From Isochrysis galbana (taxonomy: Eukaryota > Haptophyta > Isochrysidales > Isochrysidaceae), in contig CM030931.1 of the NCBI GenBank assembly GCA_018136815.1, positions 11,524,612 to 11,588,611 on the forward strand: DNA of 64,000 nt, written 5' to 3'. Each line of letters begins with the position of its first letter. The first letter of the stretch is position 1. Under the pieces are notes generated by a model, which saw only the letters and a program-made list of their open reading frames with translations, was not told the DNA's origin and made no database searches. This document shows, one piece after another, positions 51,785 to 63,886 of this stretch. Position numbers and translations under genes: made by a program.

Positions 51785-53778
51785 ATGAGGCCACTGCTCG
51801 CCGCCACGGCGGCCGTGGCAGCTGTGGGGGCTGGCTTGTGGGTCTTGCGGCAGCGATGGCGGCGCTCAGCCTCACCGCTCCGCACGATTGACCTCTCGCT
51901 CTGGATCGAGGGAGGCACGGCGCAAAAGGCGGCCATTGCAAGGGAGTGGGACGATGCGATGCGCTCGGTCGGGGCTGCACTCGTCATCAATCACGGACTG
52001 TGAGCTTTGCAGCCGGCCAACAATCTTCGTTTGGCAAGGGGAGAGGGGGGTGGGGGTGGGGGTGGTGGGGGGGGGGGGGGGGAAGAGGTGGTGGGTAGGG
52101 AAGAAGGGAGGCTTTCCCTACCGCTGTGCGCTCCCGCACCGTTCCCTGCGCCCTTGTCTTCCCTCTCTCCTGAGTTTCGCCGGCAATGCGCCGTGTACAC
52201 AGGCCTCTAGAAGCGACCACCGATCTTTACAATGCTGCCAGCGAATTCTTCTCACAGAGAGACGAGGACAAGATGCGGTGGTGCCTCCACCAGGGGTATG
52301 GTGCAGGTGGATTCGTACCGCGTGGAGTCGAGGCCGTCGGGCGCTCCCACGCCGGGGGCGAGAAGGCAAACCCAGGTGAGCCGCCGAGACATCGCGTTCG
52401 CCCATGTGACACTACGAATGTGCTCTGTGCACATGTGCCCACATCACTGGATGAGCATCGCCCCTGAAATTTTCACGAGAAGTAATCGGGTTCAAACCAC
52501 GCCTCACACAGACCCTCTGGAAAATCTTGTGTTTTCTCACGGCGCGGATCCCTCGCGGGAAGTTGTTCCGTCTCATCCGGTCAGTCTGCAACCTGCAGTT
52601 GCAAGGTACACCAGCGAAGTTCGTCGTGTACTCTCATTGTTGTTGGCCTTGTCTGCATCGGCTCTTGGACTACCGGAGGGACATTTCGACCAATTATATG
52701 ATGCCAGGGCCTCATGTAACTTGAAGCTCGCCTGGTACCCTGCCTTGGGCGAAGATCATGGAGAGCAATTGCGATATGCGGCGCATACCGATTGTGCGTT
52801 GCCCTTCTGCCTCTGTGTGCCAAGTGGGCGTGCTATATCCACCAAATACCTCTTCTCGCCTGACTCAGAGTTCCTCACCCCCTGCGCCTCAGCCACCGTC
52901 AGTACTGCACCGCTCACCCTCCCGCTGCAGATACGGGTTTCACTCTCTTGCGCCAGGACCCTTATGTGGGTGGCCTACAGCTGCAGCTGGCGAATGGTAC
53001 TTGGACAGAGGTGCCTCCTCACAATGGCGACGGCCTCATCATAAACTCTGGCGATTTGATTCGGGTAAGCTTAAGCAATGCCATTGGTACTGGCTTGGTC
53101 ATATGTTTGAGGACATGAAGGGGGCGGGAGGACGTATTGAGACCCTGGTACACGCGTTCCTTGCACAATCGGACGCTCGGATGGCGTGATGCACTTGAGT
53201 GTCGAAGCCACGCTAGCACCCACATACATTCTCCTTCGGGCATGCACATACATTCTCCTTCGGGCATGCACATACATTCTCCTTCGGGCATGCGTTCACT
53301 TGCCGTGGCCACAGCTCTCCCCCGTGCTGCGGCCACACGGACAAAGCGCGCCCCACATCGATGAACGAACGCACTAGACAGCGACGGTAGCAGCAAGGGT
53401 GGCCGTGGCGCCGTTTGCGGTGCATGCGCGCTGCCCTTCCGTAATGCGACCGCCGTTCACCGTGCGAATGCCATTCATAGTATGCCTATGCCTCCCAACC
53501 GCCGCCGTCCCACACAGTACTTCACCTGTTCCTTTCTCGTGCCTGCTCTATAGGTGTGGACCAACGACTTATGGCGGTCACCGGTGCATCGTGTGGCAAT
53601 GCCGGCACCGCATAGCAGCCCGCGCCCTCGCCTATCCCTCGTCTACTTCACAGGCCCCGCTGGCGACACTCTCGTGGAGGCACTTCCTGGGACGTGGGGC
53701 TGGTGGCGACCGAAGCGCTACTCGCGCATCTCAGCTCGTGAGCACCTTTTGAAGAAGCTGCAGGCGTCCAACAACTGA
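51785..53778 (+). CDS. 2-oxoglutarate/Fe(II)-dependent dioxygenase, IPNS-like, five exons
   Basis: Exons are 51785-51999, 52203-52375, 52512-52793, 52931-53064 and 53554-53778. All are GT-AG with matching phases, giving 342 residues. Residues 1-25 (MRPLLAATAAVAAVGAGLWV) form a signal anchor, so the enzyme is probably on an internal membrane. The DIOX_N region reads RTIDLSLWIEGGTAQKAAIA, SVGAALVINHGLPLEATTDL, AASEFF. The catalytic domain reads YAAHTDYTGFTLLRQDPYVG (iron ligands in HTD), GLQLQLANGTWTEVPPHNGD, LIINSGDLIR, then VWTNDLWRSPVHRV (third iron ligand His) and RPRLSLVYF (Arg for 2-oxoglutarate). The family oxidises small molecules (flavonoids, gibberellins, beta-lactams); the substrate here is unknown. 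An upstream in-frame GTG was rejected in favour of the ATG at 51785. Confidence 0.94.
53221..53292 (+). repeat. three exact 24-bp tandem repeats in intron 4
   Basis: CACATACATTCTCCTTCGGG plus CATG is repeated three times without change inside the last intron of the dioxygenase gene. Exactness implies recent expansion. Confidence 0.9.
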
Positions 53779-55059
53779 TCCGAGCATCGGGATGCGATGT
53801 CCATGATTTGCATAGCTAGGGTCCAACGATTGCTCTACAAGCCATGGAGAATTGAACACAACATTTTTCAATGATTGCTCTTGCCACACTTAGCGGTGCA
53901 CTTGTGGCCAACTGTTGCCACCAAGATCGCGAGGGTTGTTCATTATCTTGGTATGCAATGCCGGCGTTCCCCTGGGCAGTGGAAGGCGCGCGCTGACGAC
54001 CACCGCTTCCCTTCTTCACGCCTCATTCGCCATGGTTCCATCATTCTCCCGTGTGCGCATCTCATTTTCCTGCAAGGGCGCGGTCTCCCTCATTCATCTT
54101 TTTTCTGTTCCGCCAACAGCATTTTTAAGGAGGATTTTATCTCATGGTCTCCCTCATTTGTCTTTTTGTCTGTTCCGCCAACAACATTGGCAGGGATGGA
54201 TGGTTTTACGTCATCATGTACTCATCGTGTTTGATGTTTTGTATCATCCTAAACGTTTGTACGTTGGTTCACTCAACTAATAATAAAACATCTGAAGATT
54301 CGGGCTACTCACGCTAGCTGTACAGTCCACGTACTCACGGTACTCACTCACGACATCGCCTATACCCCAGTTTACTCACTCCCTTACACCACCCCCTTCA
54401 TTCCTTTGTCTTTGGTATCGGGGGGGGGGGGGGGGGCGCGTGCACTACAACGGGGGGAGTGCCAAGTATTTGAGTATTTGTCCAAGTCGTCAAGTCGTCC
54501 CGGTTGAGCAGTATCGCGGGCCCACACTTCCCCGGTTTTTGGGCGGGGGGCTCTAGTCACCCCCCCCCCCCCGTATGTACAAATATACTTGCTACTTAAA
54601 TTTGCTCGGACCCTAGATATCTAGATTCTACTAGATATCCAGGATATCTAGATATCTAGGCCGGAAAATCAACTATCTACATCTAACTAGATAGCGCCGG
54701 GCACTATCTATATCTAACTAGATAGCAATTTGGCACTATCTACTTCTATCTAGATAGCGCTCTATCACAGAGTGCCGTCCTTGGGGGGTAATTCCACGCC
54801 CTACTTGTTGTCTCTGGTTGGGTTCCGGTTCTTTCTGGGGACTTGCTAACTTTCGTTGTCGTCCAGGCCTGTTCTTCGTAGGTTCTGCTTGGCCTGGTTA
54901 GGGTTTCGTTCCCTTCCGGCGTTTGTTTGTCGTTCGCGTTGGCGTGCGGAAATTTCCTCTCACATTCCCTAGGTCCGCTACCCTTGGCTTGTAGGCCCTT
55001 GCTTCTTTCTTCTCGGTCAAGGTTTTTGGCGAGCGAGTCGGTTGCTCTATCCGCTCGAG
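53779..55059. other. intergenic repeats
   Basis: 54287-54425 is a copy of the A-run plus TCTGAAG repeat. 54605-54775 is a cluster of TCTAGATA palindromes like 7960-8340. 54075-54190 has a near-duplicate (TCTCCCTCATTCATCTTTTTT versus TCTCCCTCATTTGTCTTTTT, each followed by CTGTTCCGCCAACA). No gene is recognised. Confidence 0.45.
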
Positions 55060-55990
<931 letters not shown>

Positions 55991-56403
55991 CTCTAGCAGC
56001 CTAGGCTCCCTCCCTGAGGGAAGAGTTCTTTGTAGGTCTAACAATCTCTTACAATCCAACACTCTAGGGCCACTAGGAGCGCCTCGCCGCCCCACCGCCC
56101 TTCGTTCGCCGTTCGTCCCCCCCGTCCAGACACCCAAATGGGGTTGCCCGACCCAGCGTCCAGAATTTCATTCACCCGACTCCCGGCGGGGAGGAGGGCC
56201 AAAGCGCCGCGCTAGCCGCTTGTGCTCCTCGCGACGGAGTGGCTCAGAGCCCTCCGGCCACTCGACAAGGATATGCATGAGGTAACCAACAAGCCAAGGT
56301 TTAGGCAAAACAAGCACTTTGTGCTTGCGCTCTCACCTAGCACCTAGCGAAGTTTGTCCTTACTTCAAGGACTCGTCCTTAAAAGCGAGGTACCTTTATC
56401 CGC

Positions 56404-56470
56404 TTAGGAGGGGGGTGTTACAGATGATGCTCTGTCAATCCTCTCTACTTTTAACATTATAATGCATCCC
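56404..56470 (+). repeat. LTR-like start TGTTACAGATG (fossil)
   Basis: A purine tract AGGAGGGGGG is followed by TGTTACAGATGATGCTCTGT. It resembles 44394 in tract, first six bases and the following TCCTCTC-TAC stretch. Probably a related LTR fragment. Confidence 0.35.
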
Positions 56471-56756
56471 CGTTGCATTCGGTGCACTCGTGGTGCAAGT
56501 TTACTCACGTGTCTTTGCACTTCGGCCGACGGCCCTCGGGCTCAGGGCAAGGGGCGACATATATACTAACAATGGGCCGACCCCCCAAAACCGAAGAAAA
56601 GGGAACAAGGGGGGGAGCGGAAGGGAGAGTAGTGGTAGGGTTATAGGCGATGGCGACCCGATCGCGTGTGATTGCGAGGCACTAGTAGCATATAGCGGAC
56701 ACCTTCAAGATTTTTTGAACAGTTTTCATACAGATATTTGCGTGCTCTCACCCCTT

Positions 56757-58829
56757 TTACACCCACGAATGTGCTCGCACGCCTTTGTGGCGCAACTTCA
56801 AGAAATATTCGTAAGAATCGGCAATGGATTTGGTCATGTCTTGACTGCTCTTCCAAAAGGGAGCCATGAGGTAGTTGTCAACATGATGCTCCCATACAAA
56901 CTCGTCAATGTATGACAAGTCGTCGTTGTCATCGCTGAGCAAGTAATTCACAATTGCCGTCTCAACCTTCTTGCTGTCGATGTCCAATTTCAGAAGTACG
57001 TAGTCCTCAATCTCAGCACGCTGACGAATGACGCGTGGCAAGAAGGGTTCTATTTCTGGACTCGTCGAAACACATTGCTGGTGGTAATGCGTCTTATTTT
57101 TCCAGTGCACGGGCACAGTTTCGTAGAATTTGGCTTCGGGCACAGTGCATTCCCACCCTTCTATGTGATCCCAGATGATGCCTTGACGTTCCCAGATGGC
57201 CGCAAAGTAACTCAACGACGGTCCGCCCGCACCGGTGTTCCACGAAGACGCTCCGGCATCGAACAAAAACGCCTTGTGGTCCTTAGCCCGCTTGGACGGC
57301 GGCAGCACGTAACTGCGATCAACCAAGAAGAGGTTACCGTGCAGGCACTGGGCAAGTGGGTGACGCAAGTGAGAAACGAGGGGTTCGATGTACTCGCGTT
57401 CGAGCGTTCCAGTCTCATGGTCGACCCACTCAAAATAGGACCAGATCGCGTCGTCTGTCACCACCGGCACAGCATTCTTAGAGACGCGACCAATGCCCAA
57501 AGGGCGCTTTCTATGCACATGCCCGAGCTCCGTATGGTACCACAACTGCTGAACGCTGTCGTCAATCAAGCACCACGGAGTATCGGTGCGCGCAGTGCAC
57601 GTCCCGTTCATGAATGCGCGGACTTGTGCCGTCTGGGAGGCCAAAGCTTGGCAAATGCCCCCGTTTTGCCAGGTATGGATGTTGGTGAGCCACTGCTGTT
57701 CCCATGTGGACGAGTGGTAGGTCTGATGTTTCAGTGGCGACGGCAGGCGGCGGTGCGGAACAGTCTGGCGGCCGGTGGCGCCACCAATATGCAACGGCGA
57801 CAATCTAGTCGCGTGACCATGACGAGATTTCATGTCGAGATTCGGTGGTGCAAATTCCGTTGAGCTATTGAAAAAAGTCCAGCCCCACCAAGAAGGCGGC
57901 GGCTCCTTGTTGTAGAGTGCTCTGTACTCCTCGAGCCTCTCGTACTTGACGTCCGCCCAGCTCTGGTGTTGCGCTGTACATCTAGGCAACAACAAATCTT
58001 CATGTACAAATTTGTCTAAGGCGAAGCGTGGTGCCGCCTCCACCTTCATGCTGTACTCTGAAGTAGGAAGGCTAATGTGTCCCCACATGTATCTCTCGTC
58101 CCCTGAAACGTCACAGGGCCTCGCGTCAGGATGCGAGAGCACCCAATGCTCCGCCGCAAAGCGTCCCAAGCCACGGCAAGCTTGTGGCTCACCACGTCTC
58201 TCGAACCTGGCCATAGCTGTGCTGAAGGCTGCGGGGTCTATCAGCTTGGCGATGTAGTCACAGCGCGCCGCAAACATGTTGCCTGGCACGTGGAGGTGCG
58301 ACAGTGGCGTCACGCGTGCCGCGCACACATCGCATGTGTTGGGCATCTCGGCGCACTCGCGAGAGAGCGCCGCCTTGGTGAGGAAGCGACGCAAGCTGTC
58401 ATTTATAGACGATTGGTTGTGCGAGCCCTTGGAATGCATGTACACTACGATCTCTTCTGCCTCGGTGTGGGCCCGGCAATGCCGCCAAACCTCATGCAAT
58501 GTCAACTCCTCCATCCCGCTGTCGTAGTGCTTCAACAGAGTCGCTTCCACGGGAAGCTCCATGGCCACGCCGATCGAGTTGTAGAAGACGCGATGGAAGG
58601 GCAGCAGTTGAGCTAACTGCTCTTTGGTGATCGATTCGACTTTCAAACGGTCCTTCTCCTTCTTCAAATAGAGATTGTAAAACACCGTGACGGGACGCAC
58701 GACCCTGGCCTCTTGTTGCGTGAGGTCCCAGGCGGAGAGATTGCCTCGCGTGCGATGGCGCGCACCGCGATCGGCCGCGAGCGGGCCGACGTGGTACAGC
58801 AGCCAAAGGCACAGGTGCAGCTGCCTCAT
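56757..58829 (-). CDS. secretory-pathway protein: glycosyltransferase-like plus FkbM-like domains
   Basis: 690 residues from the ATG at 58829, chosen because MRQLHLCLWLLYHVGPLAAD is a good signal peptide. The frame stays open upstream to 59324, but that part is GC-rich low complexity. The N-half contains VTVFYNLYLKKEKDRLKV, FHRVFYNSIGVAMELP, EEIVVYMHSKGSHNQSS, DSLRRFLT, GNMFAARCDYIAKLIDP and AAEHWVLSHPDARPCD. This is the HSKG and GN-WA-RCDY pattern I associate with uncharacterised algal glycosyltransferase-like proteins. The C-half contains FLFDAGASSWNTGAGGPSLS, YFAAIWERQGIIWDHIEGWE and VLLKLDIDSKKVETAIVNYL, DEFVWEHHVD. This resembles FkbM-type methyltransferase-like proteins, whose usual DxGA motif appears as DAGAS. 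It probably acts on glycans in the ER or Golgi. Domain names are from pattern memory, so function is tentative. Confidence 0.7.
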   Translation of the reverse strand: MRQLHLCLWLLYHVGPLAADRGARHRTRGNLSAWDLTQQEARVVRPVTVFYNLYLKKEKDRLKVESITKEQLAQLLPFHRVFYNSIGVAMELPVEATLLKHYDSGMEELTLHEVWRHCRAHTEAEEIVVYMHSKGSHNQSSINDSLRRFLTKAALSRECAEMPNTCDVCAARVTPLSHLHVPGNMFAARCDYIAKLIDPAAFSTAMARFERRGEPQACRGLGRFAAEHWVLSHPDARPCDVSGDERYMWGHISLPTSEYSMKVEAAPRFALDKFVHEDLLLPRCTAQHQSWADVKYERLEEYRALYNKEPPPSWWGWTFFNSSTEFAPPNLDMKSRHGHATRLSPLHIGGATGRQTVPHRRLPSPLKHQTYHSSTWEQQWLTNIHTWQNGGICQALASQTAQVRAFMNGTCTARTDTPWCLIDDSVQQLWYHTELGHVHRKRPLGIGRVSKNAVPVVTDDAIWSYFEWVDHETGTLEREYIEPLVSHLRHPLAQCLHGNLFLVDRSYVLPPSKRAKDHKAFLFDAGASSWNTGAGGPSLSYFAAIWERQGIIWDHIEGWECTVPEAKFYETVPVHWKNKTHYHQQCVSTSPEIEPFLPRVIRQRAEIEDYVLLKLDIDSKKVETAIVNYLLSDDNDDLSYIDEFVWEHHVDNYLMAPFWKSSQDMTKSIADSYEYFLKLRHKGVRAHSWV

Positions 58830-59998
58830 GCTCAGCGGGACCGCAGGTGTCCCGCTCTCGGCACGCCTCTTTCTTTTAATCCCCATAAAAAAGAAAACGG
58901 CGCACGCGCGGCGCCTCCGGAGCGCATCGCCCTCCCTCCCCGCTCTCTGGCCCGACCAGACAGCTTCGCCTCGCCGCCACAGACACCCACACCACACCCG
59001 CCGCCATCGCCGCGCGCTCAGCCCACAGCATGGTGAGCCCGCTCCACATTTGATGGCTGGGCCGCGCACCATCTCCGCCCAGCACCGAGCATCTGTGCGC
59101 GGAGCGCGCCAATGCAGCGCTACCGCTGCACTGGCCATGAGTGTGCCGCTGTGCTGTCCGGCGAGGTGCGCCCACCGAAGCGATCGCAGGCAGCGGCCGT
59201 GCGCGGCCAGCAGCGGCAAAGAGCAGAGTGGAGGCGCAAGTGGGAAGGAAGGGATGGCGTGGATGGCGAGGGGCAACATGGCGCGGCGGCGCGAAGGTGC
59301 TGCGGTGGTGGCGGCCAAGTTCAAAAGAGGTGCGGGGGCGGCGGCGGCGCGCTCGACGGAGAGTATATAGTAGTGATGGTCGCAGGCGGCGGTCGTGCTG
59401 CTGCGTCTGCGAGCGGCGGCCAGAGCAGAGCGGAGGCGAAAAGCGAGAAAGCGTGGTGATCATGCCCGCGACAAGGCATGGCATCGCTGAACACAGCCTC
59501 GAAGAGGGGTGGCAGGGGCGGTGGCGGCGCGCTCAGCGGGATGGGTTGCGGTGGTGGTATGCGGTCCCCGGAGGTGGCCGTACGCAGCGAGCGGCGGCGA
59601 GAGTGGAGCCGCGGTGAAGGTGGGAAGGCAGGAAGGGCGGTGGGTGGTGAGGAGCGACATTGTGCGCTGCCGCCGAACACATGTGGCGAGGCGGCGGCAG
59701 AACGAATGGAAAGAGATGCGGTAAGAGGCGGCTTGATCGTGGGAATAGATTGCGGCGAGGGCAAGCGACGACCGTGTGAGCTCTCTCGCTTTCGAGTGGG
59801 AAACACCGGTTCACGATGTTTATATATGAAGGCGACAAAAACAGACCGTTTGTATCGGGTTTCAAACAGCCCCTGTTTCAGCAACCGTGTTTCCACGCGT
59901 CTCGGCATGCGGCCGCGGCTGCTGATGGATTGGCTGTGCGCGCGGTCTGCGCCGCGAGGGTGCGAGGCTCGGTCTGGGTCGGGGTGTCTGGTTCTAGG
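58830..59998. other. GC-rich upstream region with diverged internal repeats
   Basis: GGCGGCGGCGCGCTC, GCGAGCGGCGGC and GTGGGAAGG-AGGGA blocks recur around 59235-59460 and 59500-59700, suggesting an old imperfect duplication. This lies directly upstream of the 58829 start on the minus strand. No gene is called; all frames are low complexity. Confidence 0.35.
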
Positions 59999-60025
59999 TT
60001 AGTTGGGGTTAGGGTTAGGGTTGGG
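59999..60025 (+). repeat. interstitial telomere-like tract
   Basis: GGTTAGGGTTAGGGTTGGG at 60006-60024 contains two perfect TTAGGG units plus degenerate neighbours. TTAGGG is the telomere unit of many algae. At this length it may be chance or the scar of a break repair. Confidence 0.5.
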
Positions 60026-60687
60026 ATACATGGACATGGACAAAGACTTCATAATATTCTTACTGCACACGCGGCCGTGGGACCACCACTTGCACGCAGC
60101 ATACTTTCTACACCCCCACTCCCCCCCCCCCCCCCCCCCCCCCCCGCCATCAGGCGGCTCCCCCCTCCCCCCGCACTACTAGGGGGATAGGCGGGGTGAA
60201 TAATAAGAAAAATAACTGAGCGTTCGTACTACTACTCCCACTAGCCACTAGCCCGGTGCTATCACGACACCCCCCTCAGCGCACCTGCCCGGATGCCTTG
60301 ACGTGCGCTGATGCCACAGATACATGCACCTATCACCTATGCACCCTTGCAAGACTCCCCCCTCGCAGACCCCCGGCTCCCATTATCCATTACTACATAA
60401 CTCTCCCGGCCCCCCCGGCCCATTATAACTTTTATCAGAACTCGGCGTAAATCTACGTTTACTTTTCTGAACTCTGACTATGTGAGACCTCGCGGGCTTC
60501 CCGCGCTTCCGCCTTCTCCCCTTCCTTCCACGCCCTCCCCTTCCTCCCCTCCCTCCCCTCCTTCCCTCTTCCTTGATCGTGTCCTTTCCTCCTATAGAGT
60601 GCTTTGAGGACCAGCGCCTGGCGCAAAACAAAGCGGATCACTCTGACGAGCGCACACCTGCAGCCGCCCAGCTTCCCTACGCCAGGC

Positions 60688-63447
60688 ATGCAGCTCCAGG
60701 AGGCAATGGACGCACAGCGCCGCTTGAAGAGCTACCAGGCCAAAATAAGTGAGGCGTGCGAGCAGCCCTGGCCCCGACGATTGGAGGGTAATCATGCCCA
60801 TGATAGATTCGCGTCTGCCCTCGTCGGGCACAACCACCCATCGTCTGAGGGGCCGCCAACTTCGGCTGCCCCCTCGCTGAATCTGTGGTCAACACCGCTG
60901 TTGGCACGCGCATCAGCCTTGTCGCAAAGCCACAGCTACAACTCCCACATACCGTGCAATACACTCTCCGTTAGCGAGCAGCACGAAAAGAGTTTGCCGT
61001 TAGCATCCCGTCGTTGGATGGAGGCACCCGGCAGCTGGAGCGACAGGCCTGGCTCGACCCTGATAGATTTCCAGAGCCATCAACACCTTGCACCTCATCC
61101 TCGCGCACAGAACAACAGGGGCCTCATAGCTCGGGCTGCGGCCAAGTTGGCGCAACTACAAGACGGTACATCAAGTGCCTTAATTCTAGGCGAGGAGACC
61201 GCACGCCAGACATCCCAATCACAGGCGACGGCTAAACACTTGGGCAATCAGTGCACACAATCCAGCTATGTTGCTAGCAACAGTCAAGAAAGGGATGACA
61301 CGCCGACTCTCCCCGCAGTAGAACCACCCTACGTCGACATCTACCGGCAACTATGCTCGTTGTCAGACTTCACGGCTGAGACATTGAAGAAAGCATTCTC
61401 CAAGTCAGACCTTCAATTTGTCCTCCGGTACCATTCCATACATGTTGCGGAGAGGATGAACAAGGCATTTTTGAGTGCAGAGCTTACCAAATTAATTCGA
61501 TTCCGTGGGCTCATCAGACCTCAAGGAGCCGCCAAGAGTCTCAACCCACTTTTGAACAGACCGGTCTGGAACGAGAATACCTTCTCTCACCAGCAAACTT
61601 CACAGAACCCTGGGGAAAAGAAGCAGAGTAAGTGTGGTACGCAACAACTTGTAGCAGATCCTACAAAATTCTCTTCACAGGATGCGGCCGATCCGCAAAC
61701 GCAATTGTTGCAGCTGGCGCCTCGGAAGGGCCAGCAGAAAATGGATTTGAGGGCTCCAAATGAAGTTGGCCTCTTCATGAAAGAATTCGACAAGCTGATC
61801 GCCCGCGATGCGGTTGCACCGAAGCCAAATAATTGGATGCCAGTTGGCGACGCAGAGCGGACGCTTGTGAATGTATTGAAGCGACAGGGGTACAGAAAGG
61901 GAATCTGGCCGAACTTCCACGCACTCTACTTGAACATGGCCTTCCTACCGCGGATGCTGTCCGAGACTGCCACTGCACCGCGTGACCATTCCTCGTCCTT
62001 TTCGTCTGAAAGCGAGGTGCAAAACGTCTTTGGTATTGACGTTGCCACAAATATTGCCCACATAGTGCCATTTGGATCCTTGATGTTGCCGCCGCTTGAG
62101 CGCACTGTGGATCCTGTTTCACATACTGCAACTCGCCCGGAGGCAGCGCCAGCTCATGATCTGACAGTGAACAGTGGCGAACAAGCTCAGTACGGCGCTG
62201 AATCTTCCCACCAGTCTGCGTGTGTCAAGGAAAAGATCGCGTCTCCTTCTCGACGGGAGCAACTATCTCTAGATGATTCCATCAGTAGTTTTAGTAAGCT
62301 TCAAGAGAGCACCGACGATATCCCCACAGCGACAGAGAGTCAGGCTGAGCTGACTTGTTTCTCAGTCTCTTCTGGGGTATCAGCATCGGCTCAGAGCAAA
62401 CGGAATGAAGGCGAGACAAATTTCGCGTCTATGCCGGCGAGCGTTGACAACCTCGACAAGAATGTGCCGGAGATACTCTTCAATGAGCAAGCAAGCAACA
62501 AGGCTGACACCGCATTGACATCCCTCCAGGCGCTGAGCATGGTCTCCATCGATCCAAGCTCATGCTCCTCCAACAACTCTTATTCTCTTTCACGCACATA
62601 CACCAAGCGCAAGCGACTTGATCCTATGCAATTGGTCGCGACAAGTGAAAAGGGTATGTCATTAGAGAGCACCCCACAGCAGCAAGCAAACCAAGGGTCG
62701 ATGGTGGCTGCAATGGATGAATCCAAGGGGCTGAATCCGCCTACGAATGTATGTACGCCAATTAGTGATCAGGAATCGAAACAAGCCGATTTGGAGAGGG
62801 CAACGATGGCCGAAGTGGCACCGACTTTCCAACCCGATTTTTGCGTGGCCGTTGAAAGTGATAATGACCTATCCGCCGAAATCTTAGAACCGCAGTCTGC
62901 GCAAGCAGCTTCGGCCACGGACTTGTCATCGAGCGTCACGGCCGTCACTATCAAACTGCAAGGCGCAAGTGGAGCTGCACTTATCCAAAACGTGGAGGCG
63001 ATGTCTCAATTGTCAGCTGCTCACAGTGGCAAGGACAAGCAACAAAAGTCGTCTTCCGCCCCGTTGCTGGTCAACGCCAATGCCCTTCACAACCACACCA
63101 AGACGCCCGATGGGGCTGGAGTCCTTACTTGTGGCCCGGTCAGAAGTTCAATGAAGATGCCTGCTTTGTCCAGTCCTCAATTCAGTCGTGGCGAGGAGCA
63201 AGGCGCTAGCGAAACGCCCGGAAGCAATTGTGCCGGTGCACATGAGGTGGTTAACACATCCCTAGATTCAAACCCTTCATTTTGTTCGTTAGAACAAGTG
63301 CCTGTAGGATTGCTTTCGTCCTATGTAGGCGCATGTGGACAAACAGAGTGCATAACAGCGCATCAAGAAGTGCTCGGCGATGGCTCGCAGACCGAATGGG
63401 ACTATGGGCCGAACGGGAATATCTTGCCACCGAACTTGCAACCTTGA
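60688..63447 (+). CDS. large unrecognised protein, probably nuclear or cytosolic
   Basis: The frame is open from a TAG at 60595 to the stop at 63447. The first ATG in frame is at 60688 (MQLQEAMDAQRRLKSYQAKI), giving about 919 residues. A 100-base pyrimidine tract ending CTCCTATAG/AGTGC (60598) is an excellent splice acceptor, so a 5' exon probably exists and the true start is upstream. Most of the protein is Ser/Gln/Ala-rich and likely disordered. Two compact segments stand out: VDIYRQLCSLSDFTAETLKK to LIRFRGLIRP (about residues 210-270), and VGLFMKEFDKLIARDAVAPK, NWMPVGDAERTLVNVLKRQG, NFHALYLNMAFLPRML (about residues 355-425). The first may be a small helical domain of SAP-like size. I recognise no family. 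A basic TYTKRKRL could be a nuclear signal. Confidence 0.65.
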   Translation: MQLQEAMDAQRRLKSYQAKISEACEQPWPRRLEGNHAHDRFASALVGHNHPSSEGPPTSAAPSLNLWSTPLLARASALSQSHSYNSHIPCNTLSVSEQHEKSLPLASRRWMEAPGSWSDRPGSTLIDFQSHQHLAPHPRAQNNRGLIARAAAKLAQLQDGTSSALILGEETARQTSQSQATAKHLGNQCTQSSYVASNSQERDDTPTLPAVEPPYVDIYRQLCSLSDFTAETLKKAFSKSDLQFVLRYHSIHVAERMNKAFLSAELTKLIRFRGLIRPQGAAKSLNPLLNRPVWNENTFSHQQTSQNPGEKKQSKCGTQQLVADPTKFSSQDAADPQTQLLQLAPRKGQQKMDLRAPNEVGLFMKEFDKLIARDAVAPKPNNWMPVGDAERTLVNVLKRQGYRKGIWPNFHALYLNMAFLPRMLSETATAPRDHSSSFSSESEVQNVFGIDVATNIAHIVPFGSLMLPPLERTVDPVSHTATRPEAAPAHDLTVNSGEQAQYGAESSHQSACVKEKIASPSRREQLSLDDSISSFSKLQESTDDIPTATESQAELTCFSVSSGVSASAQSKRNEGETNFASMPASVDNLDKNVPEILFNEQASNKADTALTSLQALSMVSIDPSSCSSNNSYSLSRTYTKRKRLDPMQLVATSEKGMSLESTPQQQANQGSMVAAMDESKGLNPPTNVCTPISDQESKQADLERATMAEVAPTFQPDFCVAVESDNDLSAEILEPQSAQAASATDLSSSVTAVTIKLQGASGAALIQNVEAMSQLSAAHSGKDKQQKSSSAPLLVNANALHNHTKTPDGAGVLTCGPVRSSMKMPALSSPQFSRGEEQGASETPGSNCAGAHEVVNTSLDSNPSFCSLEQVPVGLLSSYVGACGQTECITAHQEVLGDGSQTEWDYGPNGNILPPNLQP

Positions 63448-63499
63448 GATTTATTGATACTACTACTAATAATAAAGAAAGTTGTGCCCTACTCCTAGT

Positions 63500-63880
63500 C
63501 AACCCTAACTATAACTAATTGGACACAACTTTTCAGTCCCAAACCCCCACCATGACAGATTGTCGCATCCGCATTCGACTTTCTGCTCTTATCGACCACT
63601 AACCGCGCACTCTGCACTTTGGTGCGTAAGTACCTGTTTGCTTGTCGAACAGGGGGGAAAGGAGGGGTTGGAGCAATGGGCTGGCCACGCCGGGCTAGAT
63701 CGAGCGAATCAGGTGAGCCTTTGGGGAAGGGAGTAAGTCAGCAGGGCAGTCTGCTCTTGGCAAGTCATAAGGCATAAGGCATGCTACATGCTAGGAGGAT
63801 GGGTGGTTTCTCGTTTCTCCCCCACGGCGGGGGAGGAGTGGAGATAAAGGGGGGCTCGTGCCCCCCCATGGGCGAACCAA
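63500..63880 (-). mobile_element. internally deleted short retroposon copy
   Basis: The minus strand starts near 63880 with ACTTGGTTCGCCCATGG and the hairpin GGGGGGC, ACGA, GCCCCCC. It follows 35455-35650 and then jumps to the family 3' end (AAGTTGTGTCCAATTAG) at 63500-63530. It lacks about 500 bases of the 35434 copy. The outermost half of hairpin 1 is replaced by an A-run belonging to the next repeat. Confidence 0.7.
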
Positions 63881-63886
63881 GTATTA

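Noticed and set aside
53221-53292. CRISPR-like array
   Set aside because: Three direct 24-bp repeats with no spacers, inside an intron of a eukaryotic gene.
58830-59324. N-terminal extension of the 58829 gene to 59324
   Set aside because: GC-rich Ala/Arg sequence lying outside a clean signal peptide; the internal ATG is preferred.
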